Notes: generated by a model from the sequence alone, not told the origin. 64,000 bases of DNA from Paenibacillus polysaccharolyticus (GCF_900102085.1 NZ_FMVM01000020.1:1-64000); one strand, 5' to 3'; positions 27,751 to 37,492 are shown, counted from the stretch's first letter. Program-made: numbers and translations.

Positions 27751-27953
27751 AATGATACATCTGAAAATGAGCTTCATCCTTTGAAGGCAAAACATGGTCT
27801 GTTCCTTAAGATGAAAAAGTTCGCGAGCTGTGATACAATGAAGGAATTGTGTATTCGCAGACAGACATGCAGATCGCGCTTAAAAATAAAACATTTTGGG
27901 CACTCTTTATCGATTGATCATGCTGCCACTTTAGGGAGGTTTATGGAACAACC

Positions 27954-28586
27954 ATGCTCATTATTGGTATCGCCGGAGGAACCGGCTCCGGCAAAACAAC
28001 GGTAGCTCGCTCCGTTATTGAACGTCTGGGATCAGCCAAAGTTACATTCATATCCCAAGACAATTATTACAAAGACCAGTCAGACCTCACACCTGAGCAA
28101 CGCAGACTGACGAATTACGATCACCCGTTTGCTTTTGATAACGATCTGTTGATTGAGCATCTTACCCTGTTGAAAAAGGGCCAGCCAGCGTATGCTCCCG
28201 TGTATGACTTCACCATAGATAACCGCGCTGCAGGCGAAACGATTGAGCTTGCGCCGAACCACATCATCATTGTCGAAGGGTTACATGTGTTGATTGATGA
28301 GCATCTTCGTACACTGCTGGATATCAAGGTATTTGTAGATACCGACTCCGATGTACGCATTCTGCGCAGAGTACTACGGGACATGGAAGAGCGTGGACGC
28401 TCGATTCAATCCGTGTACAAACAATATCTCGAAACGGTAAAACCGATGCATGATGCGTTTATCGAACCGTCCAAAAAGTATGCGGATATCATCATCCCTG
28501 AGGGCGGGCATAATGAAGTAGGGATTCAGATGCTGTCCATTCTTACCGAGAAATATCTCACGGGAGAAAACTGGAACAGGTCTTAA
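27954..28586 (+). CDS. udk: Uridine kinase
   Basis: A 210-residue enzyme of pyrimidine salvage that phosphorylates uridine and cytidine using GTP or ATP. The P-loop is GGTGSGKTT at residues 8-16; other family blocks are SQDNYYKDQSDL, NYDHPFAFD, VYDFTIDNRA, HIIIVEGLHVL and RVLRDMEERGRS, giving full length. A GGGAGG site lies 14 bases upstream, further than ideal. It is better placed for a short out-of-frame ATG at 27943 that overlaps the udk start, so translation may involve coupling or reinitiation. A terminator follows about 45 bases downstream. Confidence 0.95.
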   Translation: MLIIGIAGGTGSGKTTVARSVIERLGSAKVTFISQDNYYKDQSDLTPEQRRLTNYDHPFAFDNDLLIEHLTLLKKGQPAYAPVYDFTIDNRAAGETIELAPNHIIIVEGLHVLIDEHLRTLLDIKVFVDTDSDVRILRRVLRDMEERGRSIQSVYKQYLETVKPMHDAFIEPSKKYADIIIPEGGHNEVGIQMLSILTEKYLTGENWNRS

Positions 28587-28626
28587 TCAAAGTTGCATAT
28601 AGGATAACAGGAGTTTTTCAGGGATT

Positions 28627-28665
28627 AATCCAGGTTACGATACAGCGTAATCTGGATTTTTTGTT
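28627..28665 (+). terminator. Terminator after udk
   Basis: AATCCAGGTTACG pairs with CGTAATCTGGATT (one G-T pair) around a 6-base loop and is followed by TTTTTG. Confidence 0.85.
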
Positions 28666-28725
28666 TTCGGGGATGGATATATCATCTATACTATATGACA
28701 TCGTTTCGTTGAGAGGAGTTTATTT

Positions 28726-29055
28726 ATGGCTACTTTTGAAGAGTTCATGCAACATGATATTCGGGTAGGTACCGTGGTGGAGGCTGAACCTTTTCTGAAG
28801 GCTCGTGTTCCTGCGATTAAGATGAGAATAGATTTCGGGCCACTCGGTTTAAAAAATTCCAGTGCCCAGATCACCCACCGTTACACGCCCGAGCTGATGA
28901 TTGGCAAACAGGTCGTTGCTGTCGTGAATTTCCCACCTCGGCGGATTGCCGGTTTCGTGTCCGAGGTACTTGTACTGGGCGGTGTTCCCAGCGAAGGTGA
29001 TGTCATCCTGCTCTCCCCAGATCATCCGTTACCGAATGGAACACCGATTGCTTGA
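28726..29055 (+). CDS. csaA: CsaA-type tRNA-binding domain protein
   Basis: A 109-residue protein made of a single tRNA-binding OB fold, as in CsaA of Bacillus. The hallmarks are FMQHDIRVGTVVEAEPFLKARVPAIKM, IDFGPLGLKNSSAQIT, and GKQVVAVVNFPPRRIAGFVSEVLVLG. CsaA was described as a dimeric chaperone-like factor that can relieve secretion defects; tRNA binding is a property of the fold. The ATG follows GAGAGGAG. It is monocistronic, with its own terminator. Confidence 0.93.
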   Translation: MATFEEFMQHDIRVGTVVEAEPFLKARVPAIKMRIDFGPLGLKNSSAQITHRYTPELMIGKQVVAVVNFPPRRIAGFVSEVLVLGGVPSEGDVILLSPDHPLPNGTPIA

Positions 29056-29162
29056 ATTTATTTTTATGTACATGGGGTTTTCAAATGTTGGAAAATGGAG
29101 TATTCTCTATGTATTGAGCAATAACTGAAATGAATTACATATTTCGAGAGACCTTAAAGCAT

Positions 29163-29198
29163 AAGGCTATGAATCTGCGGATTCGTGGCCCTTTTTTG
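29163..29198 (+). terminator. Terminator after csaA
   Basis: GGCTATGAATC pairs with GATTCGTGGCC (two G-T pairs) with a 4-base TGCG loop and a run of six T. Confidence 0.75.
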
Positions 29199-29312
29199 TG
29201 TTTTGAGAGGATATACATGGTAGAATATTGATTATTACTACAAATTTAGCAGTTATCATCCTAGTAAGTACATACCAGCGCCAACCTATAGCAATGGAGA
29301 GGAGTTAGATTC

Positions 29313-30590
29313 ATGAGAAAACAGATGATTTCCAGTTTAGCAGCACTAGCTTTATTCGTAGGGGGATATGCAAGTTTTGCGGGGATGGGCGGCACTAGTA
29401 CAGTCGAAGCAGCGCAAGCCGTCAGCTCATTTAAAGATGTACCCGCATCTCACTGGGCATCCTCAGCAATTTATTCCGCAGTAGAGAAAGGTTATTTCAA
29501 GGGATATGCCGACGGAACGTTTAAACCAGGTTCACCCGTCACCAAAGCTGAAATGGCCAGTATTTTAGCACGTTTGAATGATCAGCCGGAATCGCCGACT
29601 GCTGAGCTGAATCATTTTACAGATGTACCGGAGTGGGCTAAAAATGGTGTCGCTACGGCGATTGCCAAAGGATTTATCCGTCCTTCCAGTTATAAGGGCA
29701 AACTGGATGCTCAAGCTACACTTGAACGGGGCGAGATGGCGGACTGGTTGACACAGGGGTTGAGTGTAGTGGATTCAGACTATGGACAGGCTCTCTCGGA
29801 TGTGACAAACACCGTCATTCCTGCGAAGGAATATTTTACAGGCAAGCTGGCAGACTCGCAAAAAAATGCTGTCGCTGTTGCCCTTGGAACCGGGCTGATG
29901 AGCGTTGCGAATGATAAAACATTTGGCGTGAACCGCACCACAACCCGGGCAGAAGTCGCCGTGTTGCTCAGTCGTTACGCGTCCGTGGCCAAAACCAAAC
30001 CTGCCGATCTTCAAGGGCTGAATGAGCTACGGCAGGTGGGATTGACAGGCACCAATCTGAGTGTGATTGCACCGAGGTATCAAGTTTTCCCTGAAAACAG
30101 ATATCCAGACTCATATGACTATAGCAAGGTAACGGATGACTTCTCAAAAATTCGTAATAAAGAATTGAATACTGTAACTAAATATGCTTCAGCCAAGCTA
30201 AAGAATTGGGTTGTAATTAATCCCTATGTGAAAGAAACCGAACGAAGTATCTATTACCCAGTATTTGTTGACGAAAAGGATAAACTTCTTCGTGGCGCAT
30301 ATTACTCTTTCACGGAATATGATTTCAACATCATTGACTCTATGAGTCGTTTACAAGCTGGAAGTCTTTTTAATTCCCCAACGATAAATCCATTAACCTC
30401 ACCTAATAGCAAAGCATTTAGAGAATACGCGGTACCACATATGAACAATCTGCTTAGCTCTAAAGGTATTTTCAATGTAAAAAATCCAATCTATTGGGGA
30501 GAGGGCTTATTACACTTTGACAAAACGTTAAATCCAGAGGTCCATCTTACTCTCAAAGATGGCACCACTTTTTACATAGTGCCAAATTAA
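29313..30590 (+). CDS. S-layer homology (SLH) domain surface protein
   Basis: A 425-residue exported protein. It has a signal peptide at about residues 1-33 (ending VEAAQA). Three SLH repeats follow: FKDVPASHWASSAIYSAVEKGYFKGYADGTFKPGSPVTKAEMASIL, then HFTDVPEWAKNGVATAIAKGFI with GEMADWL, then DVTN...AVAVALGTGLMSVANDKTFGVNRTTTRAEVAVLL (about residues 155-225). SLH repeats dock on pyruvylated secondary cell-wall polymers, so the protein should be non-covalently attached to the wall. The C-terminal 200 residues are unassigned. The start has GGAGAGGAG upstream. The next gene, another large secreted protein, follows after 20 bases, so the two are probably one operon and may work together at the surface. 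Confidence 0.9.
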   Translation: MRKQMISSLAALALFVGGYASFAGMGGTSTVEAAQAVSSFKDVPASHWASSAIYSAVEKGYFKGYADGTFKPGSPVTKAEMASILARLNDQPESPTAELNHFTDVPEWAKNGVATAIAKGFIRPSSYKGKLDAQATLERGEMADWLTQGLSVVDSDYGQALSDVTNTVIPAKEYFTGKLADSQKNAVAVALGTGLMSVANDKTFGVNRTTTRAEVAVLLSRYASVAKTKPADLQGLNELRQVGLTGTNLSVIAPRYQVFPENRYPDSYDYSKVTDDFSKIRNKELNTVTKYASAKLKNWVVINPYVKETERSIYYPVFVDEKDKLLRGAYYSFTEYDFNIIDSMSRLQAGSLFNSPTINPLTSPNSKAFREYAVPHMNNLLSSKGIFNVKNPIYWGEGLLHFDKTLNPEVHLTLKDGTTFYIVPN

Positions 30591-30610
30591 ATCTAAAAGG
30601 ATGATTATTA

Positions 30611-33600
30611 TTGGATATACATAGCAATTCAATCTTTAGAAGGTTTCTCATCTCTTTGATAACGGTCTGCATTCTATTCTACCCTTTTCATTTTGTTTTT
30701 GCAGGTGGGGGTCCAGGTACTAAACCTATATTGGAGGCCACGTACTTTGAGCCTTCAATACCCGCCAAATCACAGAAGAAATTGACTCCTGTAGAGGGAA
30801 CAGGCACAACAAATATCGGAGTGTTTATTTACCAATTGGATAGTTTAAAATGGATGGTCGAGGGAGAATGTAATGGTCAACAATTATCTAATAACAGATC
30901 TACTAACAAACCCGTTTCATCCCTGGTGTGTGTTGACCTTTCTTTAGAAGATCCTAGTTATCAACCTTCTTTGTATAAAGACAGTTTGGGTAATCAACAT
31001 CCCAGCAATGAGCTCACCGAGCTTTCTTTAAAGCCAATCTACATGGATAATATAGCTCATTATCGTCCTGGAAGGCCTATTTTAGTAAGTGTAGATTCCT
31101 TTACTGGTAAAAAGGTTAAATTCACCACTCAAATCGGAGGAGTAATTGAACCAATAGAATATAGGCCATATAATCCACCCAAATACTCTGCAGACTATGT
31201 ATTTAATACCGATATATATTGGCGGGCTGTCGCCGAAACCACCAAAGAAATCAACCTCTCTCCTGGAGGGCAAATTCGGTTAAATCAAACCAAACAGCTC
31301 AATGCGATGGTTAAAACCAAAACAGGGGATGGTAACTTTGGTGCAGAAACCAATGTAAACACAGGCAGCGGAGGAACGACCACGTGGGAGTCCTCCAATC
31401 CCTCGGTTGCAACGGTAAGTAACTCCGGGATGGTACAAGCGGTTAGCAGAGGCACTACATCCATCACGGTTTTATGGGAAAAAGACGGATTCCAATTAAC
31501 AACCCGCACAACCATTGGTGTTGAACAGGGAACCGGTGGTGGTGGTGACGACGGAGGCGGGAATACCGGCGGTGGAGATAGCGGAGGCGGTGGTGGCTGT
31601 ACACCTACGATTGGATCACCATCTCCAGGTACAACGATGAATATGAGTGACCTTGATCCCAACGCTACAGGTATAATAAAGTCAGATAACAGAGGTAATA
31701 AAACATTCAATGTATTGAAAGGAATTCCTACTTCCGAGTCTCTTTACACTAACGCCTTCGCGGACAATTATCTATTCAAGCAAGCCTGGACCAAAATGAG
31801 CGGCAAAGTGATATATGATTGTAATATCACCATCTCCTATGATAGAGAATGGACCGTACCTGGACCGCAGGTCTGTAATGACGACGGATGTAGGGATGGC
31901 ACACCTATACCTAAAAATGATACCGTTCCTAAACCATACAACTTTCAAATTACACGAGACTATTCCTACTGGATGATTAGCAATCTTGAAGTGTACAAGC
32001 TCGCCAAAGCAACGATGAAAAATTATGCACTGCCCGGCGAAACCATTACGATGAATCCTGCCGGTTATGTTCCACCGACACTTGAATCCAGCAATGACTC
32101 TGCCGTTGAACGTCATGTGAGGCCAGGACAAACGTCATCCATCTCCTATACTCCATCCAAACTAACAGGTGGCTTGAATGCACCCCCGGATGTACCAGAT
32201 GACACAGCCCTATTAAAGGGAATGGCGGAAACTAACACACCACAAAGCACCGTAAAAAATGATTTGGTGAAGTTCAACAATGCAGTGATCATGAATGATA
32301 ACGAAACTACCAAGGATGGGCCACTGCCGAACAACATTCCTTCACCAACAACAATTGGACGGGATGTCTTGTACACTCCCAACCACAGGATCAGCAGTTC
32401 CCTGCGAAACAAAGCCAATACGGAAAGTTCTGGCCAAATCTATTATGATCTACTACCGGGTAACGTGAACGGCGGAGCCAACAAGATACTTCCGATTCAT
32501 GGGATAAACACTGTTACGGTGCACACTCCCGTCGTAAACTACGCATGGGTGTCCGACGATCAGCCGCATAATCAGAAAACAACACCTGACCCTACCCGTG
32601 CTGCACTGATTTTGGAGCGCCCCTTCATTGTGCGTATCCCTACATCCGGACAGCACCTAGATGCATCCATCTATCCTGGATATGGCAACCGGGACTATGC
32701 CAAATATTTTCGTATCAAACAGGTGTTATTCCCGTTTGACGTCTACACAGCAGATCGAACACAGTTCATCCCAAGCCACACATGGGTCAACATTCCGGTG
32801 AACCAAATGGATACAACATTCTATCTGCCAGTATGGGTGGACGAGGGGAAATATACCATCGAATTTCGGAACATCGCCGAGAATTCATCGGCAAACTTCA
32901 CAGAGCAACCCGATGCCAACACCGATCTAACTCATCATGTTGCAAGCGATAAGATACCTGTAGATGTAATCGGCAGGCTGTATGACTTTCATGTGACTGA
33001 TGTATCCGACTATAACTGGGAGAGTGTATTCCGCAAACGACCAGGTAGTCCGGAACCTACAGGTCATAGCTACTGGAGCGGATTACGCGGCATCGATGGT
33101 GATCCCCGAGGAAACCTTGCTCCATTCGTATTGCCGATTCGGCCTGGCAGTCATCCGGTCCAAGGATTTCGGAACGTTGCTGTGAAAACAGGCTATCACT
33201 TCAAGTTTGATCTCAAGACGAAGGGTAATATGTTTGGAAAACAGGATGGTATTCGAATAACACCCACATTCTCTTTTATAAACAAGGATAACTCTTCCCG
33301 TCAGGAGGTTGATCTATACTACCATCGGGGGCAGGAACGTCTTATTCGAATTGGTTCAGCGCAGGATATGGAGAAACGATTTGTTGTGTTGAACTCACGA
33401 CTGCGTAATGTACCCGGCACCGAATTGAGCGATGCGGCACGTTACCAATATACGTATGAATTTTCACCAGACGAACGCAATCGTCTCAAATTAGCAGAAC
33501 ATATGATCAAAGTCGCCAACCAGACTTCACACCAAAAAACCTGGACAGGCCGTTATGACTGGATGATTCTGACGGCGCCGATTCGTACACTGATTGGTCC

Positions 33601-34018
33601 TAAAACCAATATCCCTTCCAGCGTTAACGTTGACAGGGCCAATGCTGCAATCCAGCGGTGGTACGGGGAATACAGTCTGCCGGCAGATGTGTACGCTGTT
33701 CCCAAAGGCACAAATCTTGAACCACTTGCCAGACAGAATAAGCTAGATGAACAATCTGATATCTTTTTGAAAAATGGGTACATCGTCGTCAACTTTAATA
33801 TCGAGAGTCTACGTAACGGCAATACACAGGCACCGCATCTGCAATATATCCATGCTCCACTTATGAATCAGTGGCAGTTGGAGGGTTTCAACCAACCACC
33901 TGCATTCAATAACAGCGCTAACGACAGCAGTAGATGGCCGTTGAAGGATGGCGATATTCTCTTCTATTATGCAGACCAGTCTAGTCGAAATGACTTTCAG
34001 TCCCAGGTGCCTCATTGA
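30611..34018 (+). CDS. Large secreted protein with Big2-like domain, unknown function
   Basis: A 1135-residue protein with a signal peptide (about residues 1-31, ending FVFAGG). Residues ~215-300 form a bacterial Ig-like Big2 domain (LSPGGQIRLNQTKQLNAMV, TTWESSNPSVATVSNSGMVQAVSRGTTSITV). A low-complexity glycine linker (GTGGGGDDGGGNTGGGDSGG) leads to an ~800-residue C-terminal region that I do not recognise. That region is rich in Y, N and P and contains several probable beta-domains. No sortase signal, SLH repeat or transmembrane anchor is seen, so anchoring may rely on the upstream SLH protein. The start codon is TTG with AAAGGATG upstream. Coding quality is uniform through its length. Function is unknown. 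Confidence 0.82.
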   Translation: MDIHSNSIFRRFLISLITVCILFYPFHFVFAGGGPGTKPILEATYFEPSIPAKSQKKLTPVEGTGTTNIGVFIYQLDSLKWMVEGECNGQQLSNNRSTNKPVSSLVCVDLSLEDPSYQPSLYKDSLGNQHPSNELTELSLKPIYMDNIAHYRPGRPILVSVDSFTGKKVKFTTQIGGVIEPIEYRPYNPPKYSADYVFNTDIYWRAVAETTKEINLSPGGQIRLNQTKQLNAMVKTKTGDGNFGAETNVNTGSGGTTTWESSNPSVATVSNSGMVQAVSRGTTSITVLWEKDGFQLTTRTTIGVEQGTGGGGDDGGGNTGGGDSGGGGGCTPTIGSPSPGTTMNMSDLDPNATGIIKSDNRGNKTFNVLKGIPTSESLYTNAFADNYLFKQAWTKMSGKVIYDCNITISYDREWTVPGPQVCNDDGCRDGTPIPKNDTVPKPYNFQITRDYSYWMISNLEVYKLAKATMKNYALPGETITMNPAGYVPPTLESSNDSAVERHVRPGQTSSISYTPSKLTGGLNAPPDVPDDTALLKGMAETNTPQSTVKNDLVKFNNAVIMNDNETTKDGPLPNNIPSPTTIGRDVLYTPNHRISSSLRNKANTESSGQIYYDLLPGNVNGGANKILPIHGINTVTVHTPVVNYAWVSDDQPHNQKTTPDPTRAALILERPFIVRIPTSGQHLDASIYPGYGNRDYAKYFRIKQVLFPFDVYTADRTQFIPSHTWVNIPVNQMDTTFYLPVWVDEGKYTIEFRNIAENSSANFTEQPDANTDLTHHVASDKIPVDVIGRLYDFHVTDVSDYNWESVFRKRPGSPEPTGHSYWSGLRGIDGDPRGNLAPFVLPIRPGSHPVQGFRNVAVKTGYHFKFDLKTKGNMFGKQDGIRITPTFSFINKDNSSRQEVDLYYHRGQERLIRIGSAQDMEKRFVVLNSRLRNVPGTELSDAARYQYTYEFSPDERNRLKLAEHMIKVANQTSHQKTWTGRYDWMILTAPIRTLIGPKTNIPSSVNVDRANAAIQRWYGEYSLPADVYAVPKGTNLEPLARQNKLDEQSDIFLKNGYIVVNFNIESLRNGNTQAPHLQYIHAPLMNQWQLEGFNQPPAFNNSANDSSRWPLKDGDILFYYADQSSRNDFQSQVPH

Positions 34019-34124
34019 GGATTAAGTAAAGGGTCAAGGATCAATGATTACGTTCAAATATTCGGATTACAAAATTACTCTGCCAGTCAGAACAGCTTAT
34101 CTCCGTATAGATGAGAATATTAAA

Positions 34125-34177
34125 AGGGTGATCTGTAGTGAATTCATTCATCACAAGAATTCACTACAGATCACCCT
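34125..34177. terminator. Very long perfect inverted repeat (likely bidirectional terminator)
   Basis: A 21-base arm (34125-34145) is exactly repeated in reverse complement at 34157-34177, with an 11-base loop. Plus strand is followed by GTTCTTTT and minus strand by TTTTAATATT, so the U-runs are short. It sits between two convergent transcription units. It is unusually long and perfect for a terminator. Confidence 0.6.
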
Positions 34178-34220
34178 GTTCTTTTATAACTTTATGAATA
34201 ACCATGCTTGTCTTTCTAAT

Positions 34221-35066
34221 TTATCTACTCCCGGCCAAAACCTCTATACGCTCCCGCTTCTGCATTTCACCCTTCAGCTCTCTCAGCGACAGAGCGGAGG
34301 ACATCAGACTTCGGGTATACGGATGATTCGCCGAACTGGTCAGCTTGGCACTGTCCACAACCTCCACTACTCTCCCTTGATGCATGACTGCAATACGGTC
34401 ACTCACTTGCTGCACCACAGCAAGATCATGTGATATGAATATGGAGGAAACTCCCGTCTCCCTACGTAGTTCCATAAGCAGATCCAAAACCTGTTGCTGA
34501 ATGGAAACATCCAAAGCAGAGGTAGCTTCGTCAAACAAAATGATCTCGGGCCGTAAACCAATCGAACGAGCAATGACAGCTCGCTGTTGTTGCCCGCCGC
34601 TTAATTCATGTGGATACTTATCCGCATCCATAGCAGACAATCCAACGCGCTCCAGCAATCTACGTGTTTCCTGAGCAGCCGCCTGCCGTTTCATCATTTT
34701 ATAATTCAACAGAGGCTCACCGATAAACATGCCCACCTTCATGCGTGGGTTGAAAATCGCCGCAGGCTCCTGAAAAACCATCTGAATCTGCTTGCGCATC
34801 TGGCGCAACCTTTCACCTTTCAAACGGGTAATCTCCTGCCCATGGTACCAAATCTCTCCTGAAGTCACCTGTTCCAACTGAGTTACACATTTGGCAAGAG
34901 AGCTTTTGCCGCTTCCACTCTGCCCAACAATGCCCAGACACTCCCCGGGATATAACGCAAGATCTACGCTTTGTAAAGCCTGAACAGCCTGCTGCCCTTT
35001 CAACTCATACGTTTTACATACGTTACTCAGTTTTAGAATGGGTGATCTGTCATTCGTCATGTGCAT
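34221..35066 (-). CDS. Dpp/Nik-type ABC transporter ATP-binding protein (second ATPase)
   Basis: A 281-residue ABC ATPase. Walker A GQSGSGKSS, signature LSGGQQQRAVIARSI and Walker B IILFDEATSALD are all intact, and the C-terminal MHQGRVVEVVDSAKLTSSANHPYTRSLMSS is the oligo/dipeptide and nickel (DppF/OppF/NikE) pattern. Its start overlaps the end of the preceding ATPase gene by ten bases (GGAGG precedes the ATG), so the two are coupled. It is the last gene of a five-gene importer set behind a cobalamin riboswitch, suggesting cobalt or a related ligand. Peptide transport cannot be excluded from this protein alone. Confidence 0.93.
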   Translation of the reverse strand: MHMTNDRSPILKLSNVCKTYELKGQQAVQALQSVDLALYPGECLGIVGQSGSGKSSLAKCVTQLEQVTSGEIWYHGQEITRLKGERLRQMRKQIQMVFQEPAAIFNPRMKVGMFIGEPLLNYKMMKRQAAAQETRRLLERVGLSAMDADKYPHELSGGQQQRAVIARSIGLRPEIILFDEATSALDVSIQQQVLDLLMELRRETGVSSIFISHDLAVVQQVSDRIAVMHQGRVVEVVDSAKLTSSANHPYTRSLMSSALSLRELKGEMQKRERIEVLAGSR

Positions 35067-35872
35067 TCCCCCTCCAGCTCAGGTACAGCTTGAAGCAGCT
35101 TGCGAGTATACTCATGAGTGGGATTCGATATGACACGCAGTGTATCTCCCAGTTCCACCAACCTGCCGTCTACCATCACACCGATCCGGTCAGCCATATG
35201 GGCCGCAACCGCCATATTGTGCGTCACGAGCATCATGCCCGTTCCCTTGTCCGCACAGAGCCTGCTCAGTTGGCTCATCACTTCGTTTTGAGTCGTAACA
35301 TCCAGCGCACTCGTCGGCTCATCCGCCAGCAACAGTTCCGGCTCCAACGTAGCCGCCATCGCAATCGCGGTTCGTTGCTTCATCCCCCCGCTAAGCTGGG
35401 AAGCATAGACATGCATGACTCGCTCAGGATCATCCAGTCCCATACGGGCCAGTGTGTGAACGGCCAATCTCCAAGCCTCTTTGCGAGACATGGGCAAGTG
35501 GGCACGAATGGTCTCCACATACTGACTTCCAATACGACGAATCGGATTCAGATACGAACCGCTATCCTGAAATACCATCGCGATTCGCTTGCCACGCATC
35601 CCTTGCCAATCTTGTTGCGAGTCACGCAGCAACACCCTCTCCCGAAAGACAATCTCTCCTCCGGTGTATCGTCCGCCTACAGGCAGTAGGCCCAGCACAG
35701 CCCGGATCAGGGTCGACTTCCCGCTGCCGCTTTCCCCCACAATGCCAATGATTTCTCCTGGCTTCATCGAAAAGGATACATCCCGTAAGGAAGGCACTCC
35801 TTCCTTGTAACTTACAGACAGATTCTTCATCTCAACAAGCAAAGATGTCGTTCCCCCACGCAAGGACGTCAT
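35057..35872 (-). CDS. Dpp/Nik-type ABC transporter ATP-binding protein (first ATPase)
   Basis: A 271-residue ABC ATPase of the DppD/NikD type. It shows Walker A GESGSGKSTL, Q-loop MVFQDSGSYLNP, signature LSGGMKQRTAIAMAA, Walker B LLLADEPTSALD, and the C-terminal GDTLRVISNPTHEYTRKLLQAVP. It forms a heterodimer with the downstream ATPase to power the two permeases. Spacing to the binding-protein gene stop is only two bases, and the ATG has a poor Shine-Dalgarno, so translation is probably coupled. Its role is read from the operon context. Confidence 0.93.
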   Translation of the reverse strand: MTSLRGGTTSLLVEMKNLSVSYKEGVPSLRDVSFSMKPGEIIGIVGESGSGKSTLIRAVLGLLPVGGRYTGGEIVFRERVLLRDSQQDWQGMRGKRIAMVFQDSGSYLNPIRRIGSQYVETIRAHLPMSRKEAWRLAVHTLARMGLDDPERVMHVYASQLSGGMKQRTAIAMAATLEPELLLADEPTSALDVTTQNEVMSQLSRLCADKGTGMMLVTHNMAVAAHMADRIGVMVDGRLVELGDTLRVISNPTHEYTRKLLQAVPELEGECT

Positions 35873-35874
35873 GA

Positions 35875-37473
35875 CTACTCGACCTTAATGTTGCGGTCTA
35901 GCAGATAGAAGTCGATCGGGTACATCGTTGCACCCTTGACATTACTTTTGCTGACGATATTAATCGGCGTGTATGTCAAAAACATATACGCGGCATCATC
36001 CAGGATGATCTGCTGCGCTTCTGCCGCAAGGGCATACCGTTTCTCCACATCAAACTCCGAGTGAAGACGTTCAATCAGCTCGTCCAGCTTCGGATTGCTG
36101 TATCCGCCAACATTCCACTCCGCACCTGTTTTGAAATAAAAGTCGAGAATATACTGCGGATCGCCCGTGATGCCTGTGTTAATACTTGTCAGAGCCAGAT
36201 CATAATTCCCGCTCTTCTGATGGTCGGTGAGATCCTCATATGAGGTGAGCTCCAGCCCAACCCCAATTTCTTTAAGCTGGGATTGCATCGCAGCAGCCAC
36301 AACGGAATCGGATTCATAAGCTGAGTTAAGGATGAGTTGTAACGATAGCTTCTTCCCTTCCTTTTCACGAATGCCATCTCCATCAGCATCCTGATATCCA
36401 GCCTCATCCAGCAATTGTGTTGCCTTCGCGGGTTCGTAATCATATCCGGTAATTTTGTCGTACCCAAAAGGCAATGCAGAGGTAAACGGACCTTTGGCTG
36501 CTTGTCCACCCACCAGCGTATTCGCGTACATTTCGCGGTCAATTCCGTAAGATATGGCACGGCGAACCTTTACATCGCTTAGCAGTGAATGGGTCGTGTT
36601 AAACCACACAAACTGCGTACGGAGGCTCGGAATTTCATCAATCGTATATTGTGTTTTATCCTGAAAAAGAGGCATCTGGCTGCGTCCCACATTACTCGCT
36701 ACATCAATTTCCCCTGATTGCAGTGCCAGCGCCCGTGTATTATCATCCTTGATGTATTTCAGTGTCATCGTATCCAGATCAGCCGCGCCACCCCAGTATT
36801 TATCGTACTTTTTCACCTGAATCTCCTGGTCGGGCGTATATCCTGTAACCATGAACGGCCCGGTAGCGATGGGCTCACTCTTGAATTTTGATGTGTCTGC
36901 ACTCGTATCCACGATAATAAACAGCGGCTCTGCAATATTGCCTAGCAGTGAGGCATCTGGCTGTGTTGTTTTGATCGTCAGATCCTGCCCCTTGGCAGTC
37001 ATTGACGCAATTGGCAGTGTGGATTGACCTCTCTCATTCAGCGAGATGGAGCGTTCGATTGATTTTTTTACCGCATCCGCAGTCACGGGATTGCCATTAT
37101 GGAACGTTACCCCGGCCCGAATATGAAAATGCCAGGTTGTATCATCGATCCGATCCCACTTATCGGCAAGTTTAGGGACGATCTTCATCTGCTCATCAAA
37201 CTGAATCAACGTCTCCCCAATAGCCGCGCGCGTCAGCGTCCAGCCGTTCCATTCCTCCGCAGGATCAAGGCTACTCCCCAGCCAGAACAAGGCCACATTC
37301 AGATGTGATTTCTTGTCCTCACCACCCGCACCACTCGCATTCACTCCTGCCTTTTTCCCCGTAGCATCGGATGATGAAGGTGTTGAATTTTTGTCGTTAC
37401 CACAGGCCGCGAGCAACAGAATAGTCATCATTGATATGATAGCCAGTAGCCATGTTTTTTGAAACTTACCCAT
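35875..37473 (-). CDS. Nickel/peptide-type ABC substrate-binding lipoprotein
   Basis: A 532-residue extracellular binding protein of SBP family 5 (DppA/OppA/NikA). The lipoprotein signal ends in LLLAACGND, giving a lipid-anchored cysteine near residue 24. Family blocks: RAAIGETLIQFDEQMKIVPKLADKWDRID, TTWHFHIRAGVTFHNGNPVTADAV and VRRAISYGIDREMY. It resembles nickel-type proteins more than classical OppA, but the metal-binding residues cannot be identified by eye. It is the third gene of the permease-permease-SBP-ATPase-ATPase set. Ligand candidates are cobalt, nickel (as a chelate) or a corrinoid precursor, suggested by the upstream B12 riboswitch. Confidence 0.9.
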   Translation of the reverse strand: MGKFQKTWLLAIISMMTILLLAACGNDKNSTPSSSDATGKKAGVNASGAGGEDKKSHLNVALFWLGSSLDPAEEWNGWTLTRAAIGETLIQFDEQMKIVPKLADKWDRIDDTTWHFHIRAGVTFHNGNPVTADAVKKSIERSISLNERGQSTLPIASMTAKGQDLTIKTTQPDASLLGNIAEPLFIIVDTSADTSKFKSEPIATGPFMVTGYTPDQEIQVKKYDKYWGGAADLDTMTLKYIKDDNTRALALQSGEIDVASNVGRSQMPLFQDKTQYTIDEIPSLRTQFVWFNTTHSLLSDVKVRRAISYGIDREMYANTLVGGQAAKGPFTSALPFGYDKITGYDYEPAKATQLLDEAGYQDADGDGIREKEGKKLSLQLILNSAYESDSVVAAAMQSQLKEIGVGLELTSYEDLTDHQKSGNYDLALTSINTGITGDPQYILDFYFKTGAEWNVGGYSNPKLDELIERLHSEFDVEKRYALAAEAQQIILDDAAYMFLTYTPINIVSKSNVKGATMYPIDFYLLDRNIKVE

Positions 37474-37492
37474 ACTTCCCCATTCCCCTCAG

